In this document: piece after piece, positions 1 through 7,562 of the stretch
How positions within the stretch are numbered: position 1 is the first letter of the stretch
How the letters are laid out: each line of letters opens with the position of its first letter
NCBI RefSeq assembly: GCF_001719165.1
Contig: NZ_CP017057.1
Span: 1,860,001 to 1,924,000 of the forward strand
Direction of reading: 5' to 3'
Length of the DNA stretch: 64,000 nucleotides
Source of the DNA: Erythrobacter litoralis
Lineage (GTDB): Bacteria; Pseudomonadota; Alphaproteobacteria; Sphingomonadales; Sphingomonadaceae
Position numbers and translations under genes: made by a program
Notes under the pieces: generated by a model
What the model was told of the DNA's origin: nothing
Databases searched by the model: none
The model's input: the letters and a program-made list of their open reading frames with translations, nothing else

Positions 1-1
1 C

Positions 2-859
2 GCGCTGGTGCCCGCATCGGGTGCATTCGCCCAGGAGGAAATGCCCCAGCGAAACGAAGAGGGCACGCTCGCCACCGTATACGGCTCGCCGCCGAGCGAT
101 CTCGAGGGCCTGCCCGAAGGACCGCAGATCGAAGGCGTCATCACTGCCCGCAACGGTTCCGCGATCCAGGTGACGAGCACCAACGGCAGCGAGACGATCA
201 TTTCGGTCGGCGCGGGCACGACGATCAAGTCCTCGGGCGGGTTTCTCGGACTCGACAAGGACCGGCTCGGGCCGGACGCGCTGCTGCGCGGCCTGCCGGT
301 CAAGGTCGACACGGTCCAGTGGGGCCAGCGCCTGCTTGCCAGCGACATCGACCTGAAATCGCGCGACCTGCGCACGGCCTCCATGATCGATGCCGGCACG
401 CGCCAGCAATTCGCCGAACAGGGCGCCGCGATCGAGGAGAACGCTGCCGTCGCCGAGGCTTTGCGCGGGCGGGTCGCGAACATCGACCAGTACAACGTCA
501 AGGGCACGACCAACGTCTATTTCGACACCGGCAAGTACAACCTGTCCGGAACCGCCCGCAACGATCTGTGCCAGTTCGCACAGCAGGCGCAGGAAATGGA
601 CAACGCCCTGCTGCTCGTCGTCGGCTACACCGATACGACCGGCTCCTATGAGATCAACCAGGAGCTGAGCGAGAAGCGGGCGGGCCGCGTGACCAACTTC
701 CTTCAGCAGCAGTGCAAGTGGGAACCGTGGCGGATGCTGACCCCGACCGGGATGGCGACCGCCGATCCGGCCGCCGACAACAGCACCGAAGAAGGCCGCG
801 CGCAGAACCGCCGCGTTGCGGTCAACATCCTCGTCTCGAAGAGCGTCGACGGGATGTAA
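2..859 (+). CDS. OmpA-family outer-membrane/peptidoglycan-binding protein (5' end outside window)
   Basis: The gene is cut by the window edge. The frame is open from base 2 and the first residues (A-L-V-P-A-S-G-A-F-A-Q) look like the end of a signal peptide with an AFA-Q cleavage site, so the true start lies upstream. The last ~115 residues form an OmpA-like domain: a YFDTG strand, the GYTDTTGS turn, and the NxxLSxxRA and NRRV motifs that bind diaminopimelate of peptidoglycan. The middle part (about residues 40-125) is a beta-rich region of unknown role. It probably tethers the outer membrane or periplasm to the wall. It ends at a bidirectional terminator shared with folE. Confidence 0.85.
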   Translation, partial: ALVPASGAFAQEEMPQRNEEGTLATVYGSPPSDLEGLPEGPQIEGVITARNGSAIQVTSTNGSETIISVGAGTTIKSSGGFLGLDKDRLGPDALLRGLPVKVDTVQWGQRLLASDIDLKSRDLRTASMIDAGTRQQFAEQGAAIEENAAVAEALRGRVANIDQYNVKGTTNVYFDTGKYNLSGTARNDLCQFAQQAQEMDNALLLVVGYTDTTGSYEINQELSEKRAGRVTNFLQQQCKWEPWRMLTPTGMATADPAADNSTEEGRAQNRRVAVNILVSKSVDGM

Positions 860-888
860 TCCGACCTTCGGAATCGCAAGAAACGGAA

Positions 889-919
889 CGGGGCGGACCG
901 CCAGTGGCGGCCCGCCCCG
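889..919. terminator. Bidirectional terminator between the OmpA-family gene and folE
   Basis: Perfect 8-bp outer stem CGGGGCGG (889-896) / CCGCCCCG (912-919) with an inner CCGCC/GGCGG stem. An A-rich flank (aaacggaa) lies on the left and atttcgttt on the right, so it can act for both converging genes. Confidence 0.75.
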
Positions 920-942
920 ATTTCGTTTGGACCTGCGCCCGG

Positions 943-1563
943 TCAGTAGCCCATCAGGCTCATCACTTCCTTGCGGCTGCGCGGGTCTTCGAGGAAGCAT
1001 CCGAGCATCCGGCTCGTCACCATCTCGACCCCGTGGGTCTTTACCCCGCGCCCTGTCATGCAGCCGTGCTGCGCCTCGATCACCACGGCAACGCCCTGCG
1101 GTTCGAGATTGTCCCAGATGCACTGCGCAACCTCTGCAGTGAGGCGTTCCTGGACCTGCAGGCGGCTCGCAAAGCCGTGCAGCACGCGGGCGAGCTTGGA
1201 AATGCCCACCACCCGCCTGTCCGGCAGGTAGGCGATATGCGCCTTGCCGGTGATAGGGGCCATATGATGTTCGCAGGCCGACTGAAAAGGAATATCCTTG
1301 AGCAGCACGATTTCGTCATAACCGCCCACTTCTTCGAACACGCGGGAAAGGTGGATCGCCGGGTCCTCGCCATAGCCGCGGCAATATTCAAGCCAGGCCC
1401 GGCCCACGCGCTTGGGCGTGTCGAGCAGGCCCTCTCGTTCCGGATCGTCGCCAGCCCAGCGGATCAGCGTGCGGATCGCGTCCTGAACGTCTTCGGGCAC
1501 GTCGGGCTTGTTCAGCGGGTTGTCGGGATCGAAATCGTCGGAGTCGTGATCGAGACAGTTCAT
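943..1563 (-). CDS. folE: GTP cyclohydrolase I (type IA)
   Basis: Catalyses the first step of tetrahydrofolate/pterin synthesis, GTP to 7,8-dihydroneopterin triphosphate, in the cytosol. The 206-residue protein has the family's usual length. The zinc ligands are visible as Cys97 and His100 in SACEHH and Cys168 in QHGCM. The GRGVKTHG loop near residue 172 and the conserved C-terminal RSRKEVMSLM are present. The start is an ATG with only a weak ribosome site. It is transcribed alone, away from a ~250-base region shared with the next gene. Confidence 0.97.
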   Translation of the reverse strand: MNCLDHDSDDFDPDNPLNKPDVPEDVQDAIRTLIRWAGDDPEREGLLDTPKRVGRAWLEYCRGYGEDPAIHLSRVFEEVGGYDEIVLLKDIPFQSACEHHMAPITGKAHIAYLPDRRVVGISKLARVLHGFASRLQVQERLTAEVAQCIWDNLEPQGVAVVIEAQHGCMTGRGVKTHGVEMVTSRMLGCFLEDPRSRKEVMSLMGY

Positions 1564-1813
1564 GGGTGGACGTCTTTCCAGTGCAAGAAACCAAGGTGAT
1601 TACGGTTGCCGGCTCGATGCGGATGCAGTTCGGCCGGCTGGCTGGGCCTGTGCGGTAACAGGACGGGCGAGCCCCCGCGAGGGGCCGAGGGAGCCCGGCG
1701 GGGCTCGAAAAAATTTCCGGCGCTGCGGCTTAATCCCCATCCCGGGTCCATATATAGGCAGGATAGGACGGAATGCACCGCCCAATATTGACACAGGTTG
1801 GTAAGAACACCCT
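1564..1813. other. Divergent intergenic region folE / zincin-like peptidase
   Basis: 250 bases without a credible gene. It holds an inverted repeat CGAGCCCC (1668-1675) / GGGGCTCG (1700-1707) next to a run of six A, and an AT-rich patch tatata near 1751. The run of T lies 5' of the hairpin when read towards folE, so it is not an intrinsic terminator. It may be part of the folE leader. A TTGACA at 1788-1793 lies too close to the downstream start to serve it. Confidence 0.4.
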
Positions 1814-2209
1814 TTGGCCCCGACAGTTCCCTCACCCGCCGAATTCGAGCGCGCCGCGATCAGAACCATCGCGCGCCTGCCGGACGAATTCCGCACGCAT
1901 CTTGCCGAGGTGGTGCTGCGAATCGAGGAATTCGCCAGCGCCGAACAGCTCGCCTCGGTCGGGATCGCAAGTCGCTGGGAGCTGACCGGGCTCTACGAAG
2001 GCGTGCCGCTGCCCGAACAATCGTTGTGGGACGTGCCGCACATGCCGCCCGCGATCAGCCTCTTCCGCCAGCCCCTGCTGCGCGAGATGGAGGAAACCGG
2101 CGTCGCGTTCGAGGCGCTGGTGCGCCATGTCGTGATCCACGAGGCCGGCCACCATTTCGGCTTTTCCGACGAGGACATGCACGCGCTAGAGGATGCTGCC
2201 GAGGACTGA
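1814..2209 (+). CDS. Zincin-like metallopeptidase family protein (PF06262 type)
   Basis: 131 residues, the usual size for this small family. The zinc-protease signature HEAGHH (His109, Glu110, His113) is followed by GFSDEDMHALE, the characteristic downstream acidic segment of the group. Many members are annotated as possibly acetylated-Leu/TTT-type zincins without known substrate. The start is TTG at 1814, the only possible early start because an in-frame TAA lies at 1802-1804. The following frame begins at an overlapping TGATG. Confidence 0.85.
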   Translation: MAPTVPSPAEFERAAIRTIARLPDEFRTHLAEVVLRIEEFASAEQLASVGIASRWELTGLYEGVPLPEQSLWDVPHMPPAISLFRQPLLREMEETGVAFEALVRHVVIHEAGHHFGFSDEDMHALEDAAED

Positions 2210-2694
2210 TGGGCCTGCCGACCCGGCAGGCGATTTCCGCCCGCCCAGACGATCCCTGCCGCCGCGCGCGATTGTTGCCGCCCCCGCCTGCCCTTGCGAT
2301 CTCGGCGTGGTTGTACCGGTCCGCCGCGGCTCTTCGCGCATCCGCGAAAAATGCCCCCTGCCCTTCGGAGGCCGAGCGAGCCTTGTCGAATGGAGAACTG
2401 CTCGAGATCGGACTGTCAGAACCCCAAATCGCCGAATGGTCCGCGCGGCTGCGCGACATCGTGCGCGAAATCCTCGCTGCCGAAGGTCACGCCCCCGCGG
2501 ACTGCCCGTTCGTGGGCAACGCGATGAGCGACCACGCCTGCGCTAGCGAATGCGGGCTGGCTTTCCTTGGCCGGGCCGGGGCCGGAGCCGGGGCGAATCC
2601 CTTTCCCGAAGGAACGCGGGTGGTGGCAAATCTGCTGGAATTCTTCCGCGAAGCGCCCGCCGGCACCCCGCCTGCCGCGTCGAGAGCTGCCTGA
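2209..2694 (+). CDS. Hypothetical Cys-containing protein (tentative)
   Basis: Open frame of 161 residues whose ATG overlaps the stop of the upstream peptidase gene (TGATG), suggesting coupling. Third codon positions are strongly GC-rich, as in coding DNA here. The N-terminal third is low-complexity (Pro/Ala/Arg-rich) and may not be translated; a TTG at 2385 is an alternative start. The C-terminal half has a helix (SEPQIAEWSARLRDIVREIL) and a three-Cys cluster spread over CPFVGNAMSDHACASECG. I do not recognise the family and give no function. Confidence 0.4.
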   Translation: MGLPTRQAISARPDDPCRRARLLPPPPALAISAWLYRSAAALRASAKNAPCPSEAERALSNGELLEIGLSEPQIAEWSARLRDIVREILAAEGHAPADCPFVGNAMSDHACASECGLAFLGRAGAGAGANPFPEGTRVVANLLEFFREAPAGTPPAASRAA

Positions 2695-2779
2695 AGCAAG
2701 GTTCGCCCCGCTCGCTCGTCGTCTCCGGCGGCTGCGTCACCTTCGGCCCGAACAAGGCCGGTATCTTCCCGGGCAGAAC

Positions 2780-2820
2780 CAACACAGCCCGCCCCTCTTG
2801 GCGAGGAGCGGGCTGTGTTG
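2780..2820 (-). terminator. Hairpin downstream of tRNA-Arg
   Basis: Thirteen-base-pair perfect stem (CAACACAGCCCGC 2780-2792 / GCGGGCTGTGTTG 2808-2820) immediately 3' of the tRNA and overlapping its encoded CCA. It lacks a clear T tract and may be a terminator or a processing hairpin. Confidence 0.6.
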
Positions 2821-2895
2821 GCGCACCCGAAAGGATTCGAACCTCTGACCCCCAGATTCGTAGTCTGGTGCTCTATCCAGCTGAGCTACGGGTGC
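2819..2895 (-). tRNA. tRNA-Arg (anticodon ACG)
   Basis: The complement folds as a standard cloverleaf. The acceptor arms are GCACCCG/CGGGTGC, the D arm is GCTC...GAGC, and the anticodon stem CCAGA/TCTGG encloses the loop CTACGAA (anticodon ACG). The T arm is AGAGG-TTCGAAT-CCTTT with a G discriminator, and the CCA end is encoded. Inosine at the first anticodon base would read CGU/CGC/CGA. No integrase lies nearby, so it is not visibly used as an attachment site. Confidence 0.96.
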
Positions 2896-2957
2896 GCGCT
2901 AGGGGGCGGCACATAGGGGTCCCGGCGCGGCTTGGCAATCCCCTCGCGACGATAATA

Positions 2958-3407
2958 TCATGGCAAAGTCGCCGCGGCCCGGTCGACAAAAAGGCGGCCC
3001 GCGAGCTCGGAATCGAGCGGCGGCTTGGCCAGGCGGGCGATTCCCTCGGGGTCGAACCAGTCGATTCTGCCCCCTTCGAGCGCACGCGGTTCGCCTTTCC
3101 ACACGCGAACGATGTAAAGTAAAATGACAATCGGCACGCCCCCCGTGACCTCGCTCTCTTCGGCGAAAGCGGCCGGTCCGAGATCGGCGGCCCGCAGCGT
3201 GATCCCCAGCTCCTCGCGCAATTCCCTTACGAGAGATTCCGCAGGTTTTTCATAATCTTCAACCTTGCCTCCGGGAAATTCCCAGAGCCCGCCATGATCC
3301 TTGTGCAAGGGTCTTTGGTGCATCAGCCAAAGGCCATCGGAGCGCTGCAGGGCCCCCGCGCTCACGGCAAGGAATCCGCGCGCATTGTCGGAATTTTTTT
3401 CAGCCAC
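2958..3407 (-). CDS. mutT: (Deoxy)nucleoside triphosphate pyrophosphohydrolase, Nudix/MutT type
   Basis: 149 residues with a complete Nudix box at 47-69 (G-x5-E-x7-R-E-L-x-E-E-x-G-I), the Mg-binding catalytic helix. The flanking QRPLHKDHGGLWEFPGGK segment and the C-terminal WFDPEGIARL are typical of MutT-like 8-oxo-dGTP diphosphatases that clean the nucleotide pool. It stands alone, downstream of and opposite to the pilin genes, with its stop near the tRNA. MutT is the best fit, but substrate specificity inside the Nudix family cannot be proven from sequence. Confidence 0.85.
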   Translation of the reverse strand: MAEKNSDNARGFLAVSAGALQRSDGLWLMHQRPLHKDHGGLWEFPGGKVEDYEKPAESLVRELREELGITLRAADLGPAAFAEESEVTGGVPIVILLYIVRVWKGEPRALEGGRIDWFDPEGIARLAKPPLDSELAGRLFVDRAAATLP

Positions 3408-3483
3408 AGCCGCGCCAATAACCTTTTCTTAAAACTCTGGGCAGATTTTTGATGGTGTCAGGAAGACAACGATAGGTGTCCCC

Positions 3484-3669
3484 ATGATTTTGGCGAAATT
3501 CCTTAAGCACATCGGGAACGACAAGTCAGGTGCCACCGCCGTTGAATATGGCCTGATCGTCAGCTTGATCGTGATTGCTGCAGTGGGTTCGTTTCAGGCC
3601 GTGGCCGATGAGAACGACAACATGTGGCAGCGCGTTCAGGATGCATCGAATGAGGCGGTGGGTAATTAG
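3484..3669 (+). CDS. Flp/Fap-type pilin (type IVb prepilin), copy 1
   Basis: A 61-residue prepilin. After a short basic leader comes the Flp cleavage motif G/ATAVEYGLI with Glu at +5 and Tyr at +6, followed by one hydrophobic helix (LIVSLIVIAAVGS). It would be processed by a TadV/CpaA prepilin peptidase and assembled by the Tad secretion machine for adhesion. No tad/cpa genes are in the window. Its C-terminal tail (ADENDNMWQRVQDASNEAVGN) differs from the second copy, and the upstream DNA is AT-richer than average. Confidence 0.85.
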   Translation: MILAKFLKHIGNDKSGATAVEYGLIVSLIVIAAVGSFQAVADENDNMWQRVQDASNEAVGN

Positions 3670-3783
3670 ACTGTTCGAAAGATACCGGATTAGGAATTTT
3701 TCAACATCTGCGCACTAACTCACGAATAGTCCATTCGTTCTGAATGGGCACGGGTACCGAAGACCGAAACCAGGAGACTTGAC

Positions 3784-3957
3784 ATGACCTTCTTCAACAA
3801 GCTGGCTCGCGACGAGCAGGGCGCCACCGCCATCGAATACGGCCTTATCGCCGCCCTGATCGCGGTCGCCGCGATCGCCGCGATGAGCACGCTGGGCAAC
3901 AACCTGACCGCCACGTTCGAAGCTGTTTCGACCGAAATGGCACAGCCGTCGACGTAA
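3784..3957 (+). CDS. Flp/Fap-type pilin (type IVb prepilin), copy 2
   Basis: 57 residues starting at ATG 3784 after a CAGGAG ribosome-binding site. It carries the leader MTFFNKLARDEQG, the cleavage motif G/ATAIEYGLI with Glu+5/Tyr+6, and a hydrophobic helix of Ala/Ile/Leu. It is the canonical Flp pilin, probably the major subunit, and lies 114 bases after copy 1. The unit ends at a strong terminator. Assembly genes must lie elsewhere in the genome. Confidence 0.9.
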   Translation: MTFFNKLARDEQGATAIEYGLIAALIAVAAIAAMSTLGNNLTATFEAVSTEMAQPST

Positions 3958-3986
3958 TCTTTCGACGAAAAGTCACAAGACTAGGG

Positions 3987-4020
3987 AAGCGGCGGGGTCC
4001 ATCCCCGCCGCTTTTCTTTT
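3987..4020 (+). terminator. Rho-independent terminator after the pilin genes
   Basis: Stem AAGCGGCGGGG (3987-3997) / CCCCGCCGCTT (4003-4013) with a five-base loop, followed by ttttctttt. A textbook intrinsic terminator for the pilin transcript. Confidence 0.92.
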
Positions 4021-4078
4021 GCGTATCTGACAGCAGCAAGGCCGATACAGGCCAGACTGAAAACCGCCAGTCTTGCCC

Positions 4079-5563
4079 TCAGCGCGCGCGCACCACGAGC
4101 TTGACCTTCTGCCCCGGCGTCAGACGGTCGCCGGACCCGAGCGAATTGAGCACGCGAAAGCGTTCTTCCTGGGCCGTGGGATAGGCCATCCGCCGCGCAA
4201 GACCAGCGATCGTGTCGCCGCGCCCCACCGTCACCACCTGCAGCCGCTTGGGCACGACATTCGCAGCTTCCTGCGACGTGATCCGGCGCATCGACTGGAA
4301 CATCGGTGCAAAGACATTGGCCCGGCCGGCAGGCGTCACGGCGGCAAAGTGATAGGCCCTGTCGGGAGCGAATTCATAGGCATAGACGACCACGTCGATG
4401 GCGCCGTTCTGCGCATTGACCCGCGCCGTGCCGACGCCTGCGCGCAGCCCGTTGACGCTCGTGAGGCGCACTTCCTGCGGCGCAAGACGCTGGTTCTCAC
4501 CGCCGACGCCTGCAAAGACGCCGCGCACATAGCGGTCGAGATCGCCGGTATAGGGCCCGAGGCTCATCTGCGCCTGCCCGACCTGTCCGTTGATGCTGAC
4601 CGCCCGCGTTCCGTTCACCATGTAATAGCCCTGCGGCACGGTGAAGGTCAGCCGCAGGTCCGGATGGATGAAGCGCAGCCCCTCGATGATACCCTGTTCG
4701 GGATCATCGCCGTAAAGCAGCCCGTCGATCCGCGAGAGAAACGTGTCGCCATTGGTGACACCGGGCGCGAGCGGGCTCGCCTTGGCGAGCGCTTCGCGCA
4801 CCCGGCTCGCCGGGTTCGGGTGGGTCGAGGCCCATTCGGGGATCGAGGCATTGCGCCCCTGCACCCTCGCCTCGAGATTGTTCTGCTCGGCAAGGCTCGC
4901 CAGCACCGTCCCCATGGCGCGCGGATCGTACCCGGCGCGGGTTAGGTAAAGGATGCCAAGATTGTCCGCCTCGGTCTCCTGGCTGCGCGAATAGCTCAGG
5001 GTCAGGAGCTGCGAGCCCTGCAGGAAAGTGCGCGAGAGCGTGTCGCCGAGACCGCTATTGCCAAGCAGGATCGAACTGCCGATCGCGCCGAGAATGCCGA
5101 GAATCGAGTTCCTCTGCGCGGCCTGCTGGCGGCGCTGCGAATGGCGCGCGGCGACGTGCCCGACTTCGTGGCCGAGCACGGCGGCAAGCTCCGCCTCGTT
5201 GTCCATCAGCGTCACCAGCTGTCGGGTCGTGTAGACATAGCCGCCCGGGATCGCGAAGGCGTTGTGCGCGGGGCTGTTGAGAAGGCTCACCGTGAAACTC
5301 TCGCGCGCATTGCCGAGGCCGGAATGGACCGCAATCCCCTTGCCCACCTGTTCGACATAGGCGGCCTGCGGCCCGCTCATCGCACCGCCGAATTGCTCGA
5401 GGAATTGCGGATGATATTCCGCACCCTGCTTCGCTTCGGCCTGGGTGATCGGAGCGGAGGACGAGGGGATCGGCGCGCCGCCGACGCAACCCGTCAGCGC
5501 GAGGGCGGCCGCCGATACGGCGGCAAGCGGGGCGGTTTTCCTCGATCCGAATATATTGGGCAT
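4079..5563 (-). CDS. M48-family metalloprotease lipoprotein with C-terminal LysM-like domain
   Basis: 494 residues. A lipoprotein signal ends in the lipobox LTGC (Cys26). The M48 peptidase domain has HEVGH (His132, Glu133, His136) and the third-ligand motif ETEAD near 196-200, as in BepA/YfgC-type envelope quality-control proteases. A beta-rich middle part follows. The last ~55 residues (VGRGDTIAGLARRM...PGQKVKLV) resemble a LysM or SH3-like wall-binding module. It probably degrades misassembled outer-membrane proteins in the periplasm. Transcribed alone. Confidence 0.9.
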   Translation of the reverse strand: MPNIFGSRKTAPLAAVSAAALALTGCVGGAPIPSSSAPITQAEAKQGAEYHPQFLEQFGGAMSGPQAAYVEQVGKGIAVHSGLGNARESFTVSLLNSPAHNAFAIPGGYVYTTRQLVTLMDNEAELAAVLGHEVGHVAARHSQRRQQAAQRNSILGILGAIGSSILLGNSGLGDTLSRTFLQGSQLLTLSYSRSQETEADNLGILYLTRAGYDPRAMGTVLASLAEQNNLEARVQGRNASIPEWASTHPNPASRVREALAKASPLAPGVTNGDTFLSRIDGLLYGDDPEQGIIEGLRFIHPDLRLTFTVPQGYYMVNGTRAVSINGQVGQAQMSLGPYTGDLDRYVRGVFAGVGGENQRLAPQEVRLTSVNGLRAGVGTARVNAQNGAIDVVVYAYEFAPDRAYHFAAVTPAGRANVFAPMFQSMRRITSQEAANVVPKRLQVVTVGRGDTIAGLARRMAYPTAQEERFRVLNSLGSGDRLTPGQKVKLVVRAR

Positions 5564-5665
5564 TCCGGTCTCCTCTCCGGTCGGGCTGTTATGGTCTGCT
5601 TAACCAATACATCGCGCCGCCGGAAGTTTCGAGAAGCACGTCTTGCCAGTGCTCTCCGGACCGTA

Positions 5666-6616
5666 TCAGCCGCCGAGCTGTAGAAAGCGGTCCTCGCGCC
5701 GGGCGATCAGCGCATCGATCGACAGGCCGGAAAGCCCATCCAGTTCCTCGCCGATTGCCTTGCCCAGAGCGCTCGCCGCTGCCGCCGGTCCGCGATGTGC
5801 GCCGCCGGCAGGCTCCTTGACGATGCGGTCGATCACCTTGAGCCGCTTGAGATGCTGCGCGGTCACCTTCATAGCCTCAGCCGCGTCGGGCGCCTTTTCG
5901 GCAGTGCGCCACAGGATCGAGGCGCAGCCTTCGGGCGAGATCACCGAATAGACCGCGTGTTCCAGCATCAGCACCCGCTCCGCGCTGGCAAGCGCCACCG
6001 CGCCGCCCGATCCGCCCTCGCCCACGATCGCGGCGACCATGGGGACGCGCAGCGCCAGGCAGGCTTCGGTCGAACGTGCGATCGCTTCGGCCTGGCCGCG
6101 CTCCTCCGCCTCGATCCCGGGAAACGCACCCGACGTGTCGACCAGCGTCACGACCGGCAGGCCGAATCGCCCAGCCAGTTCCATCAGGCGGATCGCCTTG
6201 CGATAGCCCTCGGGCTTGCCCATGCCGAAATTGTGCTTGATCCGGCTTTGCGTGTCGTTGCCCTTTTCGTGGCCGATCAGCATGATCCGCCGCCCGTCGA
6301 GCCGGGCAAAGCCGCCCATGATCGCCTGGTCGTCGCCATAGAGCCGGTCGCCGCCCAGCGGTACGAATTCCTCGAAGGCGTGCGCCACGTAATCGCGGAA
6401 ATGCGGGCGCTGTGGATGACGCGCGACCTGCGTCTTCTGCCACGGGGTAAGCGAGGCATAGGTGCTGGCAAGAAGGTCCGCGCTCTTGGCTTCGAGCCTA
6501 GCAATTTCCTCGGCGACATCGACATCGTGTTCGGCATCGACCGTGCGCAGCGCGGCGATGCGTTCGTCGATGGTCTGCACCGGCTTTTCGAACTCGAGAT
6601 AGGAAACCTTGGACAT
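5666..6616 (-). CDS. accA: Acetyl-CoA carboxylase carboxyltransferase subunit alpha
   Basis: 316 residues, the standard AccA length. With AccD it transfers CO2 from carboxybiotin to acetyl-CoA in fatty-acid synthesis. The start is placed at MSKVSYLEFEKP (6616), the conserved N-terminus of AccA; the open frame runs 13 codons further without homologous sequence. The glycine-rich oxyanion segments GEGGSGGAVALA and the PEGCASILWR motif are visible. It follows xerD on the same strand with a 42-base gap, the usual sphingomonad order. Confidence 0.97.
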   Translation of the reverse strand: MSKVSYLEFEKPVQTIDERIAALRTVDAEHDVDVAEEIARLEAKSADLLASTYASLTPWQKTQVARHPQRPHFRDYVAHAFEEFVPLGGDRLYGDDQAIMGGFARLDGRRIMLIGHEKGNDTQSRIKHNFGMGKPEGYRKAIRLMELAGRFGLPVVTLVDTSGAFPGIEAEERGQAEAIARSTEACLALRVPMVAAIVGEGGSGGAVALASAERVLMLEHAVYSVISPEGCASILWRTAEKAPDAAEAMKVTAQHLKRLKVIDRIVKEPAGGAHRGPAAAASALGKAIGEELDGLSGLSIDALIARREDRFLQLGG

Positions 6617-6658
6617 ATGCTGCAAGGCGCTATCGGGATGTTGCGCGGGGGGCAAGCC

Positions 6659-7552
6659 TCATGAGCCGGTGCCTCCCCGCCCGCGCCCGAGCGGGTGACG
6701 CATATTCACCAGTTCGACGAGCCGGGCGGCATCGACATGGGTGTAGATCTGCGTGGTCGCGATATCGGCATGGCCCAGCAGGGTCTGCAGCACGCGCAGG
6801 TCCGCCCCGCCTTCGAGCAGGTGGGTGGCAAAGGCATGGCGCAGGACATGCGGGGAAACGCCCGCGGGATCGAGCCCGGCGCGCACGGCAAGGCCTTTCA
6901 GAAGCTGGAACAGGCGCACCCGCGTAAGGTGGCCCGAACGCCCGCGCGAGGGAAAGAGAAAGCGCGAAGTGCCGTCCCCACACACCGCCCGCCATCGCGC
7001 AAGCGCCTCGGCGGCGCGCTCGCTCACCGGGACCATGCGCGCCTGCCCGCCCTTGCCCGTGACCGTGATGAGCGGCGCATCGCGCGGCACCGCGTTCGCC
7101 GGCAGGCTAACCAGCTCGCTCGCGCGCAGGCCCGATCCATAGAGCAGTTCGATGAGCGCGAGCAGACGCACCGCCTCGGCCTTGCCGCTTTCGGCCTCGC
7201 ACTCCGCGGTTTCGAACAACGCCTCGACCGCATCATGCCCCAGCACCCTGGGCAGCGGGCGGCGCGTGCGCGGGGCGGGAAGCGCGCCCGACGGATCGTC
7301 GCTGCGCCAGCCTTCGTCCAATGCGAACCCGAAGAATTGCCGCAGCGCCGATGCCTTGCGGGCAACCGTCGATGGCGCGAGCGCGCTCCATTCGCTGGAA
7401 AGCCGCGCGACCTTCGCGCGCGGTGCGCTGGCGAGGTCGCCGATCGCTTCTTCGGCCCCGGCAAGGTCGCGGGCATAGGCGGCAAGCGTGTTCGCCGCCG
7501 CGCCGCGCTCGCTCGCCAGCATGTCGAGAAAGGCCTCGGTAGCGGCGGACAA
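6659..7552 (-). CDS. xerD: Site-specific tyrosine recombinase XerD
   Basis: 297 residues. It resolves chromosome dimers at dif together with XerC. The full catalytic set is present: Arg143 (GLRASEL), Lys167 (TGKGGQ), His235 and Arg238 (HVLRHAF), His261 (LGHADI) and the nucleophile Tyr270 (QIYTH). The N-terminal SAM-like core-binding domain spans ~1-95. Length, completeness and the accA/aroK neighbourhood indicate the housekeeping recombinase rather than a phage integrase. Confidence 0.95.
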   Translation of the reverse strand: MSAATEAFLDMLASERGAAANTLAAYARDLAGAEEAIGDLASAPRAKVARLSSEWSALAPSTVARKASALRQFFGFALDEGWRSDDPSGALPAPRTRRPLPRVLGHDAVEALFETAECEAESGKAEAVRLLALIELLYGSGLRASELVSLPANAVPRDAPLITVTGKGGQARMVPVSERAAEALARWRAVCGDGTSRFLFPSRGRSGHLTRVRLFQLLKGLAVRAGLDPAGVSPHVLRHAFATHLLEGGADLRVLQTLLGHADIATTQIYTHVDAARLVELVNMRHPLGRGRGGTGS

Positions 7553-7562
7553 GGCCCCGCCC

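Noticed and set aside
1668..1713. Hairpin plus A6 upstream of folE as an intrinsic terminator or THF riboswitch
   Set aside because: The T run would be 5' of the hairpin when read towards folE, and I see no riboswitch core I could defend.
1788..1813. TTGACA at 1788-1793 as promoter of the zincin-like gene
   Set aside because: It lies 20 bases before the start codon, leaving no room for a -10 element and transcription start.
6659..7552. Tyrosine recombinase as a phage or island integrase, with the tRNA-Arg at 2.8 kb as its attachment site
   Set aside because: Length, full XerD motif set and the accA-xerD-aroK order fit the housekeeping recombinase. No direct repeats of the tRNA end or phage genes are present.
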